DNA of 10,595 nt from Actinomycetota bacterium (GTDB lineage: Bacteria > Actinomycetota > UBA4738 > HRBIN12), in assembly GCA_005885325.1 (NCBI GenBank), contig VAYX01000080.1, positions 9,153-19,747 of the forward strand, given 5' to 3'. The position numbers and the translations under genes are program-made. The notes under the pieces are model-generated. The model was not told the DNA's origin. It made no database searches and saw only the letters and a program-made list of their open reading frames with translations. Below are positions 1 to 7,443 of this stretch, piece after piece; positions within the stretch are counted from its first letter, which is position 1; each line of letters begins with the position of its first letter.

Positions 1-1
1 G

Positions 2-271
2 TACGTGGAATTGCTGAAAACGGAGCAGGTCGTCCTCCGGTTCACGCCGGAGTCGGTGGAGGCGATCGCGGAGACCGCGATGCAGGTGAACGCGAGCACG
101 GAGAACATCGGCGCCCGGCGCCTGTACACGGTCATGGAAAAGCTGCTGGAGGAGATCTCCTTCAACGCGCCGGCCCTGCCGGGCAAGGAGCTGACCATCG
201 ACGCCGGCTACGTGCACCAGCGGCTCGCCGAGATCACTCGGGACCAGGACCTCTCGAGGTTCATCCTTTGA
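2..271 (+). CDS. hslU: ATP-dependent protease ATPase subunit HslU (ClpY), C-terminal part
   Basis: HslU is the AAA+ unfoldase that feeds substrates to the HslV peptidase in the cytoplasm. Only the last 89 residues are here; the frame is open from base 2 and continues off the left edge, so the GTG at position 5 is internal and not a start. The visible part is the C-terminal small AAA+ domain. It holds the sensor-2 motif GARRL (visible residues 37-41, within STENIGARRL) and ends in LSRFIL, the conserved C-terminal tail that in this family inserts into HslV to activate it. The tail is intact, so the gene was presumably functional, with hslV probably upstream as in most bacteria (inference). The next gene, argB, starts 40 nt downstream on the same strand with no terminator between them, so co-transcription is likely. 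Confidence 0.96.
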   Translation, partial: YVELLKTEQVVLRFTPESVEAIAETAMQVNASTENIGARRLYTVMEKLLEEISFNAPALPGKELTIDAGYVHQRLAEITRDQDLSRFIL

Positions 272-311
272 CGGCGGTGCGCAGCCGCAGCCCGAAGGGC
301 GAGGCGCGCCT

Positions 312-1175
312 GTGACAGATCCCCGGCGCGCCGAAATCCTATTGGAGTCCCTGCCCTACATCCGGGAGTTCCGCGGCAAGACGATCGTCATCAAGTACGG
401 CGGCGCGGCGATGGAAAGGGCGGATCTCAAGGAACCCTTCGCCCTGGACGTGATCCTGCTGCGTCTGGTCGGCATCAACCCGGTCATCGTGCACGGCGGC
501 GGCCCGCAGATCGGCGCGCTCATGAAGCGTCTCGGCAAGGAGCCGCGCTTCGTCGGCGGCATGCGCGTGACCGACGAGGAGACGATCGAGATCGTCGAGA
601 TGGTGCTGGTCGGCAAGATCAACAAGGAGATCGTGGGCCGCATCAATCACCATGGCGGCCGCGCGATCGGCCTCTCGGGCAAGGACGCCGGCCTCCTGCG
701 GGCGCGGCGCCGGCCCCACCGCATGCCGAACGGCGACGAGATCGACATCGGGCTCGTCGGTGAGGTCGAGGCGGTGAACACCGAGGCCCTCCGGCTCCTC
801 ACCAACGACGGGTTCATTCCGGTCATCGCGCCGATCGGGGTGGGAAGCAAGGGCGAGACGTACAACATCAACGCGGACCTCGTCGCCGGCGACATCGCGG
901 CCGCCCTCGGCGCCGAGAAGCTGATCCATCTCACCGACGTCCAGGGCATCCTCGACTCCGACCGGAAGCTGGTGAGCACGCTCGCGCGCAAGGACGCGGA
1001 GCGGCTCGTCCAGGACGGCGTGATCGACGGCGGCATGCTCCCCAAGGTGGAGTCCTCGCTCCGGGCCCTCGAGGGCGGCATCGCCAAGGCGCACATCATC
1101 GACGGCAGCCAGCCGCACGCGATTCTCCTCGAGCTCTTCACGCGCGAAGGCATCGGAACGGAAATCGTCCTGTGA
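312..1175 (+). CDS. argB: Acetylglutamate kinase
   Basis: This amino-acid kinase phosphorylates N-acetyl-L-glutamate with ATP, the second step of arginine synthesis. The protein has 287 residues, normal for the family. Visible motifs are KYGGAAM at 28-34 (Lys28 is the phosphate-binding lysine), the glycine loop HGGGPQI at 61-67, SGKDAGLL at 122-129, NINAD at 185-189 with the catalytic-type Asp189, and GGMLPKVESS at 240-249 with a second conserved lysine, Lys245. About 20 residues precede the first beta strand and read as a helix (AEILLESLPYIREF). That N-terminal helix is characteristic of hexameric, arginine-inhibited NAG kinases, so feedback control here is plausible. The GTG start at 312 is supported by GAGG at 301-304, 7 nt upstream. 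The stop overlaps the first possible argD GTG, and argD follows directly. Confidence 0.97.
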   Translation: MTDPRRAEILLESLPYIREFRGKTIVIKYGGAAMERADLKEPFALDVILLRLVGINPVIVHGGGPQIGALMKRLGKEPRFVGGMRVTDEETIEIVEMVLVGKINKEIVGRINHHGGRAIGLSGKDAGLLRARRRPHRMPNGDEIDIGLVGEVEAVNTEALRLLTNDGFIPVIAPIGVGSKGETYNINADLVAGDIAAALGAEKLIHLTDVQGILDSDRKLVSTLARKDAERLVQDGVIDGGMLPKVESSLRALEGGIAKAHIIDGSQPHAILLELFTREGIGTEIVL

Positions 1176-1178
1176 GGT
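1174..1178 (+). promoter_or_regulatory. Ribosome binding site deciding the argD start
   Basis: GAGGT lies 8 nt upstream of the ATG at 1187 and overlaps the argB stop codon. It favours ATG 1187 over the in-frame GTG at 1172, which has no comparable site at the right distance. The layout suits translational coupling of argD to argB. Confidence 0.6.
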
Positions 1179-1186
1179 CGACGGCG

Positions 1187-2380
1187 ATGGACACCAAGAC
1201 GCTCCTGGAATGGTCGGCGAAGTACCACACCCCGAACTACGGCAGCCGCGCCCCGATCGTGCTCGTCCGGGGAGACGGCGTGCGCGTCTGGGACTCGGAC
1301 GGGCGCGAATACCTGGACTTCGGCGCGGGGATCGCCGTCACCTCGCTGGGGCACTGCCATCCCCGGGTGACCGGCGCCATCCAGGAAGCGGCGGCAACGC
1401 TCCTGCACGTCTCCAACCTCTACCACGCGGCGCCGCAGATCCATCTGGACAAGCTCCTCATCGAGCACTCGTTCGCCGATCGCGTGTTCTTCTCGAACTC
1501 CGGCGCCGAGGCGAACGAGGCGGCCCTCAAGGTTGCCCGCAAGTACGCGCGCGAGCGGATCTCCTCCGACCGCGTCGAGTTCGTGGCAACCCGCAATTCG
1601 TTCCACGGACGCACGTTCGCGACGGTGGCGGCGACCGGCCAGGAGAAATACCAGCACGGCTTCGAGCCCCTGGTGCCCGGCTTCAAGCACGTGGCCTACA
1701 ACGACCTGCGCGCCATGGAGCGCGCGATCGACAACCGCACGGCGGGCGTCATCGTGGAATGCATCCAGGGCGAGGGCGGCGTGCACGTCGCCGACCAGGA
1801 CTACCTGCGCGGGCTCCGCCAGCTCTGCGATCGGTCGGGCACGCTCCTCATCCTCGATGAGATCCAGACCGGCGTCGCAAGGACCGGGCGGCTCTGGGCC
1901 TACCAGCACTACGGGATCGAGCCCGACATCATGACGCTCGCGAAGGCGCTCGCCAACGGGGTGCCGATCGGCGCCATGCTGACGCGTGAGGACATCGCGA
2001 GCGTCCTGATCGCCGGAACCCACGGGTCGACCTTCGGCGGGACGCCGTTCGTCACCTCGGTGGCGCTGGCGACCATGACGACGATCCTCGACGGCAAGCT
2101 CTGGGAGCAGGCCGCGCAGCGGGGCCGATATCTGATGGACGGGCTCCGGGCGATCCAGGCGTCGAACCCGAAGGTGCAGGTCGTGCGAGGCCGCGGGCTC
2201 CTGATCGGTGCCGAGCTGTCGGTGCCGGCCGGGCCGATCGTCGACGCCTGCCGCGAGTCCGGGCTGCTCGTGCTGTCGGCGGGGGAGCGCGTCCTGAGAC
2301 TGACGCCGGCCCTCATCGTCGAGGAGCGCGAGTGCGAGCAGGCGCTGGAGATCATCAAGACCGTGCTCGGACGCGCCTGA
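1187..2380 (+). CDS. argD: Acetylornithine aminotransferase
   Basis: This class III PLP-dependent aminotransferase interconverts N-acetylglutamate 5-semialdehyde and N-acetylornithine, with glutamate as amino donor. ArgD enzymes often also serve as succinyldiaminopimelate transaminase in lysine synthesis. From ATG 1187 the protein has 397 residues, the usual length. Motifs in order: SGAEANEAALK at 105-115 (PLP phosphate contact), NSFHGRT at 137-143, ECIQGEGGV at 191-199, LILDEIQTG at 221-229 with Asp224 against the pyridine nitrogen, the Schiff-base lysine Lys253 in LAKALANG, and HGSTFGG at 279-285. ATG 1187 is chosen for its ribosome site; a GTG at 1172 would add five residues and give a GTGA overlap with argB. 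Related gamma-aminotransferases share these motifs, but the neighbours argB and argF make the acetylornithine role secure. argF starts 2 nt after the stop. Confidence 0.95.
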   Translation: MDTKTLLEWSAKYHTPNYGSRAPIVLVRGDGVRVWDSDGREYLDFGAGIAVTSLGHCHPRVTGAIQEAAATLLHVSNLYHAAPQIHLDKLLIEHSFADRVFFSNSGAEANEAALKVARKYARERISSDRVEFVATRNSFHGRTFATVAATGQEKYQHGFEPLVPGFKHVAYNDLRAMERAIDNRTAGVIVECIQGEGGVHVADQDYLRGLRQLCDRSGTLLILDEIQTGVARTGRLWAYQHYGIEPDIMTLAKALANGVPIGAMLTREDIASVLIAGTHGSTFGGTPFVTSVALATMTTILDGKLWEQAAQRGRYLMDGLRAIQASNPKVQVVRGRGLLIGAELSVPAGPIVDACRESGLLVLSAGERVLRLTPALIVEERECEQALEIIKTVLGRA

Positions 2381-2382
2381 CG

Positions 2383-3306
2383 ATGCGGCACTTCCTGTCG
2401 GCCGCCGACCTGACGCGTGACGCCGCCCTCGAGCTGTTCGCCCTCGCCGCGGACCTCAAGCAGCGTCGCAAGTCCGGGCGCCTGGGCGCGCCGCTCGCCG
2501 GCAAGACCTTCGCCCTCATCTTCGAGAAGGCCTCGCTCCGGACGCGCGTCACCTTCGAGGTCGGCATCATCCAGCTCGGCGGCCGCGCGGTCCACCTGGT
2601 GGGCCGCGAGATCGGGCTGGGCACGCGCGAGTCGGTGCCCGACGTCGCGCGCAACCTTTCCTTGTGGGTCGACGGCATCATGGCGCGGGTCAATTCCCAC
2701 GCGACCATCACGGGGCTCGCGCGCCACGCGAGCGTCCCGGTGATCAACGGGCTCTCGGATTTCGAGCACCCGTGCCAGGCGCTCGCCGACTTCTTCACCC
2801 TGTGGGAGCGCGGCATCGACTTCCGCGCCATGCGGCTGGCGTGGATCGGCGACGGCAACAACGTCTGCCACTCGATCATGATCCTCGGCGCCCTCCTGGG
2901 CGCCGAGATCGTCGTCGCCTGTCCGCCCGGGTACGAGCCGGACGCGGGGGTGGTGGCGACGGTGCGCCGCGGCGGCGGGCGGCTCGAGGTCACCGAGGAC
3001 GCGCGCGCCGCCGCCCGGGGCGCCGACGTGATCTACACGGACGTCTGGACGAGCATGGGGCAGGAGGCCGAGCACGAGCAGCGGCTCGAGGCCTTCAGTC
3101 GCTACCAGATCAACGAGACGCTGGTCGGCTTCGCCAAGCCGTCCGCGCTCGTCATGCACTGTCTGCCGGCCCATCGCGGCGAGGAGATCACCGACGCCGT
3201 GCTCGACGGCAAGCAGAGCATCGCCCTGCAGCAGTCGGAGAACCGGCTCCACGCGCAGAAGGCGATCATGCTCCGCCTGCTGGGAGGCTCGCTCGATGAC
3301 GCCTGA
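2383..3306 (+). CDS. argF: Ornithine carbamoyltransferase
   Basis: Transfers the carbamoyl group from carbamoyl phosphate to ornithine, giving citrulline, in the cytoplasm. The 307-residue protein begins MRHFLSAADL, a typical family N-terminus; the frame is open further upstream into argD, but nothing conserved is encoded there. The carbamoyl-phosphate loop is SLRTR at 51-55 inside FEKASLRTRVTFEVG, a variant of the textbook STRTR. Other motifs are HPCQ at 129-132, the dinucleotide-like DGNN at 157-160, the ornithine loop DVWTSMG at 220-226 and the catalytic HCLP at 259-262. The DxxxSMG loop separates ornithine from aspartate carbamoyltransferases. N-acetylornithine or N-succinylornithine transcarbamylase is less likely on this motif, though substrate choice was not tested. 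The ATG is 2 nt after argD with only a weak ribosome site, suggesting coupling; the 3' end overlaps argG by 11 nt. Confidence 0.95.
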   Translation: MRHFLSAADLTRDAALELFALAADLKQRRKSGRLGAPLAGKTFALIFEKASLRTRVTFEVGIIQLGGRAVHLVGREIGLGTRESVPDVARNLSLWVDGIMARVNSHATITGLARHASVPVINGLSDFEHPCQALADFFTLWERGIDFRAMRLAWIGDGNNVCHSIMILGALLGAEIVVACPPGYEPDAGVVATVRRGGGRLEVTEDARAAARGADVIYTDVWTSMGQEAEHEQRLEAFSRYQINETLVGFAKPSALVMHCLPAHRGEEITDAVLDGKQSIALQQSENRLHAQKAIMLRLLGGSLDDA

Positions 3307-4504
3307 TCCCAAGCGGGTCGTCCTGGCCTACTCGGGCGGCCTCGACACCTCGGTGATCCTTCGCTGGCTGATCGAGCGCTATCGCTGCGACGTCGTGGCG
3401 TTCTGCGCCGATCTCGGCCAGGGCGAGGAGCTGATCCCCGTGCGCGACAAGGCGACGCGCACCGGCGCCGTCGCCGTGCACATCGTGGACTTGCGCGAGG
3501 AGTTCGTCCGCGACTTCATCTTTCCGATGCTCCGGGCCAACGCGGTGTACGAGGGCGCCTACCTCCTGGGCACGTCGATCGCGCGCCCGCTCATCGCCCG
3601 CGCGCAGGTCGAAGTCGCGGCGAAGGAGGGCGCGGACGCCGTCGCCCACGGCGCGACCGGCAAGGGCAACGACCAGGTTCGCTTCGAGCTCACCTACGCG
3701 GCCCTGGCGCCGCAGCTGCGGGTGATCGCGCCGTGGCGGGAATGGGAGCTCGACTCCCGCACCTCGCTCATCGAGTTCGCGCGGCGGCACGACATCCCGG
3801 TCCCGGTGACGGTGGAGCGGCCTTACAGCACCGATCGCAACCTCTTCCACATCTCTTACGAGGGCGGCGTGCTGGAGGACCCGTGGGCCGAGCCGCCCGC
3901 CAAGATGTTCCAGCTCACCAGCGACCCGGAGGCCGCGCCGGACGTGCCGCTGATCCTCGAGATCGCGTTCGAGCGCGGCGACCCGATCGCCGTCGACGGC
4001 GAGCGACTCGGGCCGGCGGCGCTCCTGACCCGGCTGAACCGGCTCGGCGGCGAGCACGGCATCGGCCGCGTCGACCTGGTCGAGAACCGCTTCGTCGGCA
4101 TGAAGTCGCGCGGCGTCTACGAGACCCCGGGCGGCACCATCCTGCACGCGGCGCGGCGGGCCCTGGAGTCGATCACCCTCGACCGCGAGGTGCTCCACCT
4201 GCGCGACTCGCTGGTGACCCGCTACGCGGAGATGATCTACTACGGCTTCTGGTTCTCGCCGGAGCGCCTAATCCTACAGTCGCTCATGGACGACTGCGCG
4301 CGCGACGTCACCGGCACCGCGCGGGTCAAGCTGTACAAGGGCGCCGTCACGGTCACCGGCCGCCGGGCGCCGCGATCTCTCTACCGGACGGACTTCGCCA
4401 CCTTCGAGGCCGACACCGTCTACCGGCAGCGCGACGCCGAGGGTTTCATCAACCTGAACGCCCTTCGTCTCAAGATCCGGGCGCTCAGGGACAAGAACGC
4501 CTGA
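3296..4504 (+). CDS. argG: Argininosuccinate synthase
   Basis: Condenses citrulline and aspartate with ATP (released as AMP and PPi) to argininosuccinate. The protein has 402 residues, the standard length for the homotetrameric type. The N-terminal ATP-pyrophosphatase P-loop is SGGLDTS at 13-19. HGATGKGNDQVRFE at 118-131 is the citrulline/aspartate binding segment. STDRNLFHISYEGGVLEDP spans 178-196 and KSRGVYETPGGTIL spans 270-283. A strong ribosome site, GGGAGG at 3282-3287, lies 8 nt before ATG 3296 and is inside the argF coding sequence, giving an 11-nt overlap. argH, which usually supplies the last step and often follows argG, is not next; a ComB-family gene starts 3 nt after the stop instead. 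The gene therefore continues the argBDF transcription unit. Confidence 0.97.
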   Translation: MTPDPKRVVLAYSGGLDTSVILRWLIERYRCDVVAFCADLGQGEELIPVRDKATRTGAVAVHIVDLREEFVRDFIFPMLRANAVYEGAYLLGTSIARPLIARAQVEVAAKEGADAVAHGATGKGNDQVRFELTYAALAPQLRVIAPWREWELDSRTSLIEFARRHDIPVPVTVERPYSTDRNLFHISYEGGVLEDPWAEPPAKMFQLTSDPEAAPDVPLILEIAFERGDPIAVDGERLGPAALLTRLNRLGGEHGIGRVDLVENRFVGMKSRGVYETPGGTILHAARRALESITLDREVLHLRDSLVTRYAEMIYYGFWFSPERLILQSLMDDCARDVTGTARVKLYKGAVTVTGRRAPRSLYRTDFATFEADTVYRQRDAEGFINLNALRLKIRALRDKNA

Positions 4505-4507
4505 TCC

Positions 4508-5239
4508 GTGCGGATCGACGTCGCGCCGACCGCCGAAGCGGTTGTCCCGGACGCACTCCGCGGCGTCACCGCGCTGGTCATCGACGTCCTCCGCGCCACC
4601 ACCACGATCATCACCGCGCTCGCCCACGGCTGCCGCGCGATCGTGCCGGTGGCCGATCCCGTCGACGCTCGCCGGCGCGCCGGCGAGGGATGGGGCGACG
4701 GCGCCCTGGTGGCGGGCGAGCGCCACGGCGAGCCGATTCCGGGGTTCGACCTCAGCAACTCGCCGGTCGAGTTCGGCACCGTCGGGGTGCGCGGCAAGAC
4801 GGTCTTCTTCACCACCAGCAACGGGACGCGGGCGCTCCTGGCGGCGCGGGCGGCGGCGGCCATCGGCGTGGCGGCGCTGGTCAACGTGAGCGCGGCCGCG
4901 GCGTGGGCCGCGGGCGCCGGGCGGGACGTCGCCATCCTCTGCGCTGTATCGCGGGGCGCGCAATCGCTCGAGGACTGGACGTGCGCCGGGCTCCTGATCG
5001 ATCGCATCCTCGCGACGACTCCCGCCGCCGCGCTCACCGAGGCCGCCCGCGACGCGCTGGACACGGGGCGGCGCTACGTCGGCGACGTCGGCCGTCTCAA
5101 GCGGGACGCGCCGTGGGCGCGCCGGCTCATCGCCGCGGGGCGGGGCGCCGACGTGGACGCGTGCCTGCGCCTGGACACGACGACGCTCGTGCCCCGCTAC
5201 GTGCCGAACATTGACAAGATCGTGGGCGACCTCGGATAA
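4508..5239 (+). CDS. comB: ComB-family protein, probable 2-phosphosulfolactate phosphatase
   Basis: The family prototype hydrolyses 2-phosphosulfolactate to sulfolactate in coenzyme M synthesis, and is Mg-dependent. The 243-residue protein shows the family signature blocks: IDVLRATTT at 25-33, GFDLSNSP at 79-86, TTSNGTRAL at 102-110, a cysteine in a CAVSRG block at 145-150, and SLEDWTCAG at 153-161. Membership is clear. The physiological substrate is not, because members occur widely in bacteria that lack coenzyme M, and no comA, comC or other sulfolactate gene is in view. The GTG start at 4508 lies 3 nt after argG, so it is probably co-transcribed with the arginine genes. No ribosome site stands out; alternative starts are absent nearby and the first conserved block is at residue 25. 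Its last 29 bases contain a promoter for pgsA. Confidence 0.85.
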   Translation: MRIDVAPTAEAVVPDALRGVTALVIDVLRATTTIITALAHGCRAIVPVADPVDARRRAGEGWGDGALVAGERHGEPIPGFDLSNSPVEFGTVGVRGKTVFFTTSNGTRALLAARAAAAIGVAALVNVSAAAAWAAGAGRDVAILCAVSRGAQSLEDWTCAGLLIDRILATTPAAALTEAARDALDTGRRYVGDVGRLKRDAPWARRLIAAGRGADVDACLRLDTTTLVPRYVPNIDKIVGDLG

Positions 5240-5240
5240 T
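5211..5240 (+). promoter_or_regulatory. Sigma70-type promoter for the pgsA-plsY-gpsA-galT unit
   Basis: A perfect -35 TTGACA (5211-5216) and a five-of-six -10 GATAAT (5235-5240) are separated by 18 nt. Both lie within the last codons and stop of comB; the TAA stop at 5237-5239 is part of the -10. Transcription would start near 5247, leaving a leader of about 30 nt that carries GGAG 7 nt before the pgsA GTG. In such a GC-rich sequence this match is unlikely to be chance, though a start site has not been mapped. Confidence 0.7.
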
Positions 5241-5265
5241 GACGAGGCTGATTCGTCCCGGCGAC

Positions 5266-5269
5266 GGAG
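5266..5269 (+). promoter_or_regulatory. Ribosome binding site deciding the pgsA start
   Basis: GGAG lies 7 nt before GTG 5277. This sets the start at MNLPIGLTLTRI, the normal PgsA N-terminus, rather than at upstream in-frame starts inside comB. Confidence 0.65.
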
Positions 5270-5276
5270 CTCCAGC

Positions 5277-5846
5277 GTGAACTTGCCGATCGGCCTCACC
5301 CTGACCCGCATCGTCGCAGTACCCCTCCTGATCGTGTTCCTGATCTCGTCCTCGCGGGTCCACGCGGTAATCGCGGCCGCCATCTTCATTCTCGCGGCCA
5401 TCACCGACTGGGCGGACGGGATGCTCGCGCGACGGCGAAACCAGGTCACGACGCTCGGCACGCTGCTCGATCCGATCGCCGACAAGCTGCTGGTGGCGGC
5501 GGCGCTGGTGTCGCTCCTGGCCATCGACAAGATCGACGCGTGGATCGTCGTGGTGATCGTCGGGCGAGAGCTGGCGGTGACCGGCCTTCGCGCCGTCGCG
5601 GCGTCGATCGGCACCATCGTGCCGGCCTCGCGGCTGGCGAAGTGGAAGACCGTGAGCCAGTACATCGCGATCACCATGCTGATCGTCGAGAAGGGCTTCG
5701 CGCCACCGGGGTTCCACGTGGCGGCCACCGCGGTCTTGTGGGCGGCGCTCGTCCTCACGGTCTTCTCGGCGGTCGACTACTTCTACCGATTCTTCCGGAA
5801 GGCCGACTACCGCGCGATCGTGCCCGGCGAAGACCGCTGGTCGTGA
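5277..5846 (+). CDS. pgsA: CDP-diacylglycerol--glycerol-3-phosphate 3-phosphatidyltransferase
   Basis: An integral membrane CDP-alcohol phosphatidyltransferase that joins CDP-diacylglycerol and sn-glycerol-3-phosphate to form phosphatidylglycerophosphate, the precursor of phosphatidylglycerol and cardiolipin. The protein has 189 residues, typical for PgsA. The full catalytic signature D(x)2DG(x)2AR(x)8G(x)3D(x)3D is present, with Asp44, Asp47, Gly48, Ala51, Arg52, Gly61, Asp65 and Asp69 all intact. VGRELAVTGLRAVAA at 95-109 and RLAKWKTVSQ at 119-128 are PgsA-type and argue against phosphatidylserine or cardiolipin synthase. Several hydrophobic segments (about 8-24, 30-43, 70-83, 86-96, 126-137, 147-166) fit a polytopic protein. 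Its glycerol-3-phosphate can be made by gpsA, two genes on. The stop overlaps the plsY start by 4 nt. Confidence 0.95.
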   Translation: MNLPIGLTLTRIVAVPLLIVFLISSSRVHAVIAAAIFILAAITDWADGMLARRRNQVTTLGTLLDPIADKLLVAAALVSLLAIDKIDAWIVVVIVGRELAVTGLRAVAASIGTIVPASRLAKWKTVSQYIAITMLIVEKGFAPPGFHVAATAVLWAALVLTVFSAVDYFYRFFRKADYRAIVPGEDRWS

Positions 5847-6454
5847 GCGCCGTCGCGATCGTCGCCGCCTATCTGATCGGCGCGGTGCCGATCGGCTACC
5901 TGGTGGGTCGCGCCTTCGGCGTCGCCGACATCCGGCGTCACGGTAGCGGCAACATCGGCGCCACCAATGTGCTACGGACCGCCGGCCGCCTGCCGGCGCT
6001 CCTCACGCTCGCGGGCGACATCGCCAAGGGCTTCGCGGCGGTGACGCTCGCAGGCGCGCTGGTGAACAGCCCGGCCGGCCCCGACCTCGGCGCCACGGCC
6101 GCGTGCGCGGTCGCGGCGGTGATCGGGAACTGCTGGTCGATCTTCCTCGGCTTCCGCGGCGGCAAGGGCGTCGCGACGGGGCTCGGGGCCCTTCTGCGGC
6201 TGGTGCCGTGGGCCGTGCTGCCGGCCGCCGCCGTGTGGCTCGGCGTCACCCTCAGCTTCCGCTACATCTCGCTCGGCTCCATCCTCGGCGCCCTCGGCGT
6301 CGCGCTCGGCGCGGCGCTCCTCGGCTATCCGGGCCCCTTCGTGCTCGCCGCGTTCGGCGTCGCGACGATCGTGGTGGCGCGCCACCACGCCAACATCGCG
6401 CGGCTCCTGGCCGGCCACGAGCCGAAGGTGGGACAAGGGCGGCCATCGGCGTGA
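5843..6454 (+). CDS. plsY: Acyl-phosphate:glycerol-3-phosphate acyltransferase
   Basis: A membrane enzyme that transfers an acyl group from acyl-phosphate (made by PlsX) to the sn-1 position of glycerol-3-phosphate, giving lysophosphatidic acid, the first step of phospholipid synthesis. The 203-residue protein is hydrophobic throughout, as expected for the seven-helix fold. Three family motifs are present: GSGNIGATNVLRT at 34-46, GNCWSIFLGFRGGKGVATG at 95-113, and RHHANIARLLAGHEPKVG at 180-197. Motif 2 usually begins GH; here the second residue is Asn96, a modest oddity. The GTG at 5843 overlaps the pgsA TGA (GTGA), pointing to translational coupling. The frame is open upstream within pgsA, but conserved sequence begins just after this GTG. 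gpsA follows with another 4-nt overlap. Confidence 0.95.
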   Translation: MSAVAIVAAYLIGAVPIGYLVGRAFGVADIRRHGSGNIGATNVLRTAGRLPALLTLAGDIAKGFAAVTLAGALVNSPAGPDLGATAACAVAAVIGNCWSIFLGFRGGKGVATGLGALLRLVPWAVLPAAAVWLGVTLSFRYISLGSILGALGVALGAALLGYPGPFVLAAFGVATIVVARHHANIARLLAGHEPKVGQGRPSA

Positions 6455-7440
6455 GCGTCGCGGTCATCGGCGGCGGAAGCTGGGGCACGGCGCTGGCGAT
6501 CCACGCCGCGCGGAGCGGGGCGCCGGTACGTCTCTGGGCGCGCGAGCGCGAGGTCGTGGAGGGAATCCGGACGCGACGCCGGAGCCCCTGGTACCTCACC
6601 GATATCGACGTTCCGCCCGCGGTCGAGCCGACGCTGGATCAGGCCGAGGCGCTGGCCGGGGCCACGGTCGTGATCGTCGCCGTGCCGTCCGAGTTCGTGG
6701 GTGCGTCGCTCAAGGCGCTGCCGCCCATCCCTGCGGATGTGCCGCTCGTGTCGGCCACGAAGGGGCTCGATCCCGAGCGCCACCTGCGCATGAGCGAGCT
6801 GATCGCCGAGCGGTTCCCGGAGGCCCGCGTCGCGGTACTGTCGGGCCCGACCTTCGCGCGCGAGGTGGCGCTCGGCCGTCCCACGGCCGCCGTGATCGCG
6901 TCGCGCGACGACACGCTGGCCGCCTTGCTGCAGCGCCGCCTCGGCGCGCGCGAATTCCGTCTCTACGCGAACCGCGACGTGACCGGAGTGGAGCTGGGCG
7001 GGGCGCTGAAGAACGTCATGGCGATCGCCACCGGCATCGCGGACGGGCTCGGCCTCGGCGAGAACGCGCGCGCGGCGCTCATCACGCGCGGGCTCGCCGA
7101 GATGACGCGCCTGGCGGTCGCCCTGGGCGCGGTCTCGGGGACGCTCGCGGGCCTCGCCGGCATGGGCGACCTCGTCCTCACCTGCACGGGCAGTCTCTCC
7201 CGCAACCGTCAGCTCGGCATGGCGCTCGCCAAGGGCGAGAGCGCGGCGTCGGTCGAGCGCGAGACGCGCATGATCGCCGAGGGCGCACGCACGGTCACTT
7301 CCGCGCTCGCGCTGGCCCGGCGGTACACCGTCAGCATGCCGATCTGCCACGAGGTGGGCGCCGTGCTCTTCGAGGGCAAGGCGCCGGCGGAGGCGCTGGC
7401 CTCCCTCCTGGAGCGGCCCGTCAAGCGGGAAGATCGCTAG
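6451..7440 (+). CDS. gpsA: Glycerol-3-phosphate dehydrogenase [NAD(P)+]
   Basis: A cytoplasmic enzyme that reduces dihydroxyacetone phosphate to sn-glycerol-3-phosphate, the shared substrate of PlsY and PgsA encoded just upstream. It has 329 residues, the usual size. The N-terminal Rossmann fold carries the nucleotide loop GGGSWG at 7-12, with Trp11 typical of the family. SATKGLD at 101-107, LSGPTFAREVA at 130-140, and GGALKNVMAIATGIADGL at 183-200 with the catalytic Lys187 follow. GLAGMGDLVLTC spans 234-245, and EGARTV at 277-282 lies in the helical C-terminal domain. The GTG at 6451 overlaps the plsY stop (GTGA), and the glycine loop lies only six residues in, so no other start fits. The stop is TAG, the only one in the window's supported genes. 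galT follows after 3 nt. Confidence 0.97.
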   Translation: MSVAVIGGGSWGTALAIHAARSGAPVRLWAREREVVEGIRTRRRSPWYLTDIDVPPAVEPTLDQAEALAGATVVIVAVPSEFVGASLKALPPIPADVPLVSATKGLDPERHLRMSELIAERFPEARVAVLSGPTFAREVALGRPTAAVIASRDDTLAALLQRRLGAREFRLYANRDVTGVELGGALKNVMAIATGIADGLGLGENARAALITRGLAEMTRLAVALGAVSGTLAGLAGMGDLVLTCTGSLSRNRQLGMALAKGESAASVERETRMIAEGARTVTSALALARRYTVSMPICHEVGAVLFEGKAPAEALASLLERPVKREDR

Positions 7441-7443
7441 CGG

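Noticed and set aside
2530..2550. SLRTR in place of STRTR in ornithine carbamoyltransferase as an inactivating change
   Set aside because: This variant is familiar in bacterial members of the family, and all other catalytic motifs are intact.
3733..5214. 493-codon plus-strand frame across argG and comB
   Set aside because: Arg/Gly/Pro/Ala-rich shadow in another frame of two well supported genes; no motif or start support.
5843..6454. 4-nt GTGA overlaps (pgsA/plsY, plsY/gpsA) as possible frameshifts
   Set aside because: Each protein is full length with complete motifs on both sides; these are ordinary coupled starts.
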